A stretch of 64,000 nucleotides of DNA from Streptomyces camponoticapitis. GTDB lineage: Bacteria > Actinomycetota > Actinomycetes > Streptomycetales > Streptomycetaceae. Location: the NCBI RefSeq assembly GCF_014646115.1, contig NZ_BMMV01000003.1, forward strand, positions 62,001-126,000. Direction: 5' to 3'. Positions 61,906 through 64,000 of the stretch are shown here, in pieces. The stretch's first letter is position 1. Each line of letters starts with the position of its first letter. The notes beneath the pieces are model-generated. The model had not been told where the DNA came from, made no database searches, and worked only from the letters and a program-made list of their open reading frames with translations. The position numbers were made by a program, and so were the translations under genes.

Positions 61906-62672
61906 CCGGCACCCCGACCGCCACGGCCCTCGCCCTCGCCGACGACGCGCTGATCCTTTCGCACCGGCTGGGGGAGTGGGCGGGACACGCCCCCGAGCTG
62001 GAGGAGGACGTGGCCCTCTCCAACATCGCGCTGGACCTGCTGGGCCAGGCCCGGATCCTGTACTCCCTGGTGGGGGACGAGGACGAGCTGGCCTATCTCC
62101 GCGAGGAGCGCGCCTTCCGCAATCTCCAGCTGGTCGAGCAGCCGAACGGCGACTTCGCGCACTCGATCGCGCGCCAGCTCTACTTCTCCACCTACCAGCG
62201 GCTGCTGTACGAGCGGCTGGCGAGCGGCGACGGGCCGTTCGCCGGGCTCGCGGCGAAGGCCGTGAAGGAAGTCGACTACCACCAGGACCACGCCGAGCAG
62301 TGGACGCTGCGGCTCGGTGACGGCACCACCGAGAGCCATGAACGGATGCAGCGGGCCTGTACGGCGCTGTGGCGGTTCACCGGCGAGATGTTCGAGCCCA
62401 TCGAGGGAGGCCAGGGCAGCGGTGGCGAGGATGGCCACGACGAGGGGTACGGCGAAGGTCTGGACGGGGTCAACAGGCAGGAGCTGGCCGAGCGTTGGCT
62501 CTCCTCGGTCACCGCGGTGCTCAGGCGCGCCACGCTGACGGTGCCCGACGGACCGCGCTCCGGGGCATGGACGGCGGGCGCGGGACGGCAGGGCCTGCAC
62601 ACCGAGTCCTTCGGGCGGATGCTCGCCGAGATGCAGCACCTGCACCGCAGCCACCCGGGAGCGTCATGGTGA
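61902..62672 (+). CDS. paaC: Phenylacetyl-CoA epoxidase structural subunit PaaC
   Basis: This 256-residue ferritin-fold subunit is the partner of PaaA, with ALSNIALDLLGQARILYSLVG (about 38-58; the DLLGQAR motif is shared by the family) and KEVDYHQDHAEQWTLRLGDGTTESHERM. The catalytic iron site is in PaaA; PaaC is considered structural. GTG 61902 overlaps paaB. A Gly/Glu-rich insert (about 165-190) lies in its C-terminal half and is not typical. Confidence 0.92.
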   Translation: MTGTPTATALALADDALILSHRLGEWAGHAPELEEDVALSNIALDLLGQARILYSLVGDEDELAYLREERAFRNLQLVEQPNGDFAHSIARQLYFSTYQRLLYERLASGDGPFAGLAAKAVKEVDYHQDHAEQWTLRLGDGTTESHERMQRACTALWRFTGEMFEPIEGGQGSGGEDGHDEGYGEGLDGVNRQELAERWLSSVTAVLRRATLTVPDGPRSGAWTAGAGRQGLHTESFGRMLAEMQHLHRSHPGASW

Positions 62673-63205
62673 CCGGCACGAGAAGCAGCGCGGGCACGGC
62701 CGCCGAGGCCGTGGCCGAACCGACCGCGCTGGAGAGCGAACTGCGCGCGCTCGCCGGCTCCGTCCCCGACCCGGAACTGCCCGTGGTGACGCTGGAGGAG
62801 CTGGGCGTGCTGCGCGCCGTCCATGTCCCGGGACCGGGCAGGGTCGAGGTCGAGCTGACCCCCACCTACACCGGCTGCCCGGCGATCGAGACGATGTCCG
62901 CGGACATCGAGCGGGTGCTGCACGAGCGGGGGATACCGGACGTCTCCGTCGTCACGGTGCTCTCCCCCGCCTGGTCGACGGACGACATCAGCGCCGAAGG
63001 GCGGCGCAAGCTCGCGGAGTTCGGCATAGCCCCGCCCCGCCCGCACAGCACGGACGGACCGGTGCCGCTCAGCCTCTCCATCCGCTGCCCGCACTGCGGC
63101 TCGACGGACACCGAGCTGCTGAGCAGGTTCTCCTCCACCGCGTGCAAGGCGCTGCGCCGCTGCTCGTCCTGTCGTGAACCGTTCGACCACTTCAAGGAGT
63201 TGTAG
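62666..63205 (+). CDS. paaD: PaaD, Fe-S/metal-insertion-like maturation protein
   Basis: This 179-residue protein has a DUF59/MIP18-like domain (about 30-105; PDPELPVVTLEELGVLRAV and TYTGCPAIETM) and a C-terminal zinc/iron-binding region with CPHCGSTDTELLS and CSSC. PaaD is needed for the epoxidase in vivo, perhaps for Fe-S or di-iron assembly. ATG 62666 overlaps the paaC stop by 7 bases; GTG 62669 would overlap by 4. PaaE starts immediately after the stop. Confidence 0.9.
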   Translation: MVTGTRSSAGTAAEAVAEPTALESELRALAGSVPDPELPVVTLEELGVLRAVHVPGPGRVEVELTPTYTGCPAIETMSADIERVLHERGIPDVSVVTVLSPAWSTDDISAEGRRKLAEFGIAPPRPHSTDGPVPLSLSIRCPHCGSTDTELLSRFSSTACKALRRCSSCREPFDHFKEL

Positions 63206-64000
63206 ATGTTCCATGCGCTCCGCGTCAGCGAGGTCGGGCGGCTCACGGACGACTCGGTGACCGTCACCTTCGCCGTGCCGCCCGAGCTGGACGAGACGTT
63301 CCGGCACACACCGGGCCAGCACATCGCGCTGCGACGGGTCGTGGACGGCGAGGAGATCCGTCGTACGTACTCGATCTGCGCACCCGCCGGCGATCGGCCG
63401 GTGCTGCGGGTGGGCATCCGCCTGGTCGAGGGCGGCGACTTCTCCACGTACGCCCTCAAGGAACTCGCCGTGGGCGACACGGTCGAGGTCATGGAGCCGA
63501 CCGGCCGCTTCGTGCTCCCGCCGCGCCCCGGGCACTTCGCCGCGATCGTCGGCGGCAGCGGCATCACTCCCGTGCTGTCGATGGCCTCGACGCTCCTCGC
63601 ACGGGAGCCGGACGCCCGGTTCTGTCTGATCCGCAGCGACCGCACCGTGGCCTCGACGATGTTCCTGGAGGAGGTCGCCGACCTCAAGGACCGCTTTCCC
63701 CACCGCTTCCAGCTGGTCACGGTCGTGTCCAGAGAAGAGCAGCAGGCCGGGCTTCCCTCAGGCCGGCTGGACGAGGAGCGACTGGCGGCGCTGCTACCCG
63801 CGCTGCTCCCGGTGGAGGGCGTCGACGGCTGGTTCCTGTGCGGCCCGCTGGGTCTGGTCAAGGGCGCGGAGCGGGCGCTGCGCGGCCTCGGTGTGCGGCG
63901 GAAGGTGATCCACCAGGAGATCTTCCATGTCGACGACGGCGCGCTGGACGCGGCTCTGGCGGCGGGCGCGGCCAGGCCCACCGACGCGGCGGGCGGCCCC
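63206..64000 (+). CDS. paaE: Phenylacetyl-CoA epoxidase reductase PaaE (partial)
   Basis: The window ends after 265 codons. ATG 63206 follows the paaD stop directly (TAG then ATG). The visible part has the FAD-binding FNR barrel (about 1-105; PGQHIALRRV, RRTYSICAPAG) and the NADPH domain (about 108-245; GGSGITPVLSMASTLLA, WFLCGPLGLVKG, IHQEIFHV). The family then has a plant-type 2Fe-2S domain, here outside the window. It passes electrons from NADPH to PaaA. Confidence 0.93.
   Translation, partial: MFHALRVSEVGRLTDDSVTVTFAVPPELDETFRHTPGQHIALRRVVDGEEIRRTYSICAPAGDRPVLRVGIRLVEGGDFSTYALKELAVGDTVEVMEPTGRFVLPPRPGHFAAIVGGSGITPVLSMASTLLAREPDARFCLIRSDRTVASTMFLEEVADLKDRFPHRFQLVTVVSREEQQAGLPSGRLDEERLAALLPALLPVEGVDGWFLCGPLGLVKGAERALRGLGVRRKVIHQEIFHVDDGALDAALAAGAARPTDAAGGP

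Overview
The window is 64 kb of high-GC actinobacterial chromosome, almost certainly from a Streptomyces. The evidence is the strong G/C bias at third codon positions, frequent GTG and TTG starts, a mycothiol-dependent enzyme family, a SpoIIE-type phosphatase, transmembrane Ser/Thr kinases, a proteasome activator (Bpa), duplicated branched-chain 2-oxoacid dehydrogenase operons and a Streptomyces-type parS site. The parS site, together with metG, aspS and the two bkd operons, points to the oriC-proximal core of the chromosome (the order recalls S. coelicolor from memory; not searched). No rRNA, tRNA, CRISPR array, insertion sequence or prophage was seen.

Layout. 1-7.5 kb: a two-component pair (kinase cut by the window start), metG, a YkuD-type lipoprotein, an ECF-like sigma factor with a membrane partner, and aspS. 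7.7-16.3 kb: a PAS-GAF-SpoIIE phosphatase, an AI-2E family permease, a pirin gene broken by an internal deletion, an SseB-like protein with a duplicated 3' end, an acyl-CoA dehydrogenase, an M18 aminopeptidase and a small membrane protein. 16.3-27.3 kb: an NHL/thioredoxin protein, a divergent regulator/MFS pair around a clear inverted-repeat operator, a LURP-one-like protein, a nitrilase, a mycothiol-dependent isomerase-like protein, a GntR/MFS operon, a D,D-carboxypeptidase and an RNA methyltransferase. 27.4-33.7 kb: the first bkd operon, then an orphan NarL/DevR-type regulator, a PNPOx-like protein and a phosphotransferase. 33.7-43.9 kb: two divergent membrane Ser/Thr kinases, two exported proteins, a PadR-ABC transporter operon and Bpa. 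44.1-48.8 kb: a quinone oxidoreductase, then mobA-moeA and a K+ channel whose gene junction carries parS. 49.1-53.4 kb: the second bkd operon with its Lrp-type regulator. 53.5-64 kb: a phenylacetate (paa) region with a TetR regulator, paaH, paaN and paaABCDE (paaE cut by the window end), interrupted by a SpoU methyltransferase and an HTTM/DUF5819 membrane gene pair.

How the genes work together. The two bkd operons decarboxylate branched-chain 2-oxoacids to acyl-CoAs, which can feed branched fatty acid or polyketide primers. The paa genes take phenylacetyl-CoA through ring epoxidation (PaaABCDE), ring cleavage/oxidation (PaaN) and a beta-oxidation step (PaaH). Two copies of the 14-bp palindrome ACCGNNCGNNCGGT lie in the paaH-paaN divergent region and in front of paaA, and a one-base variant lies between bkdA2 and bkdR. 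This suggests that the TetR protein controls the paa genes and possibly touches the bkd locus. Many genes overlap by 4 bp (ATGA or GTGA), which marks the operons.
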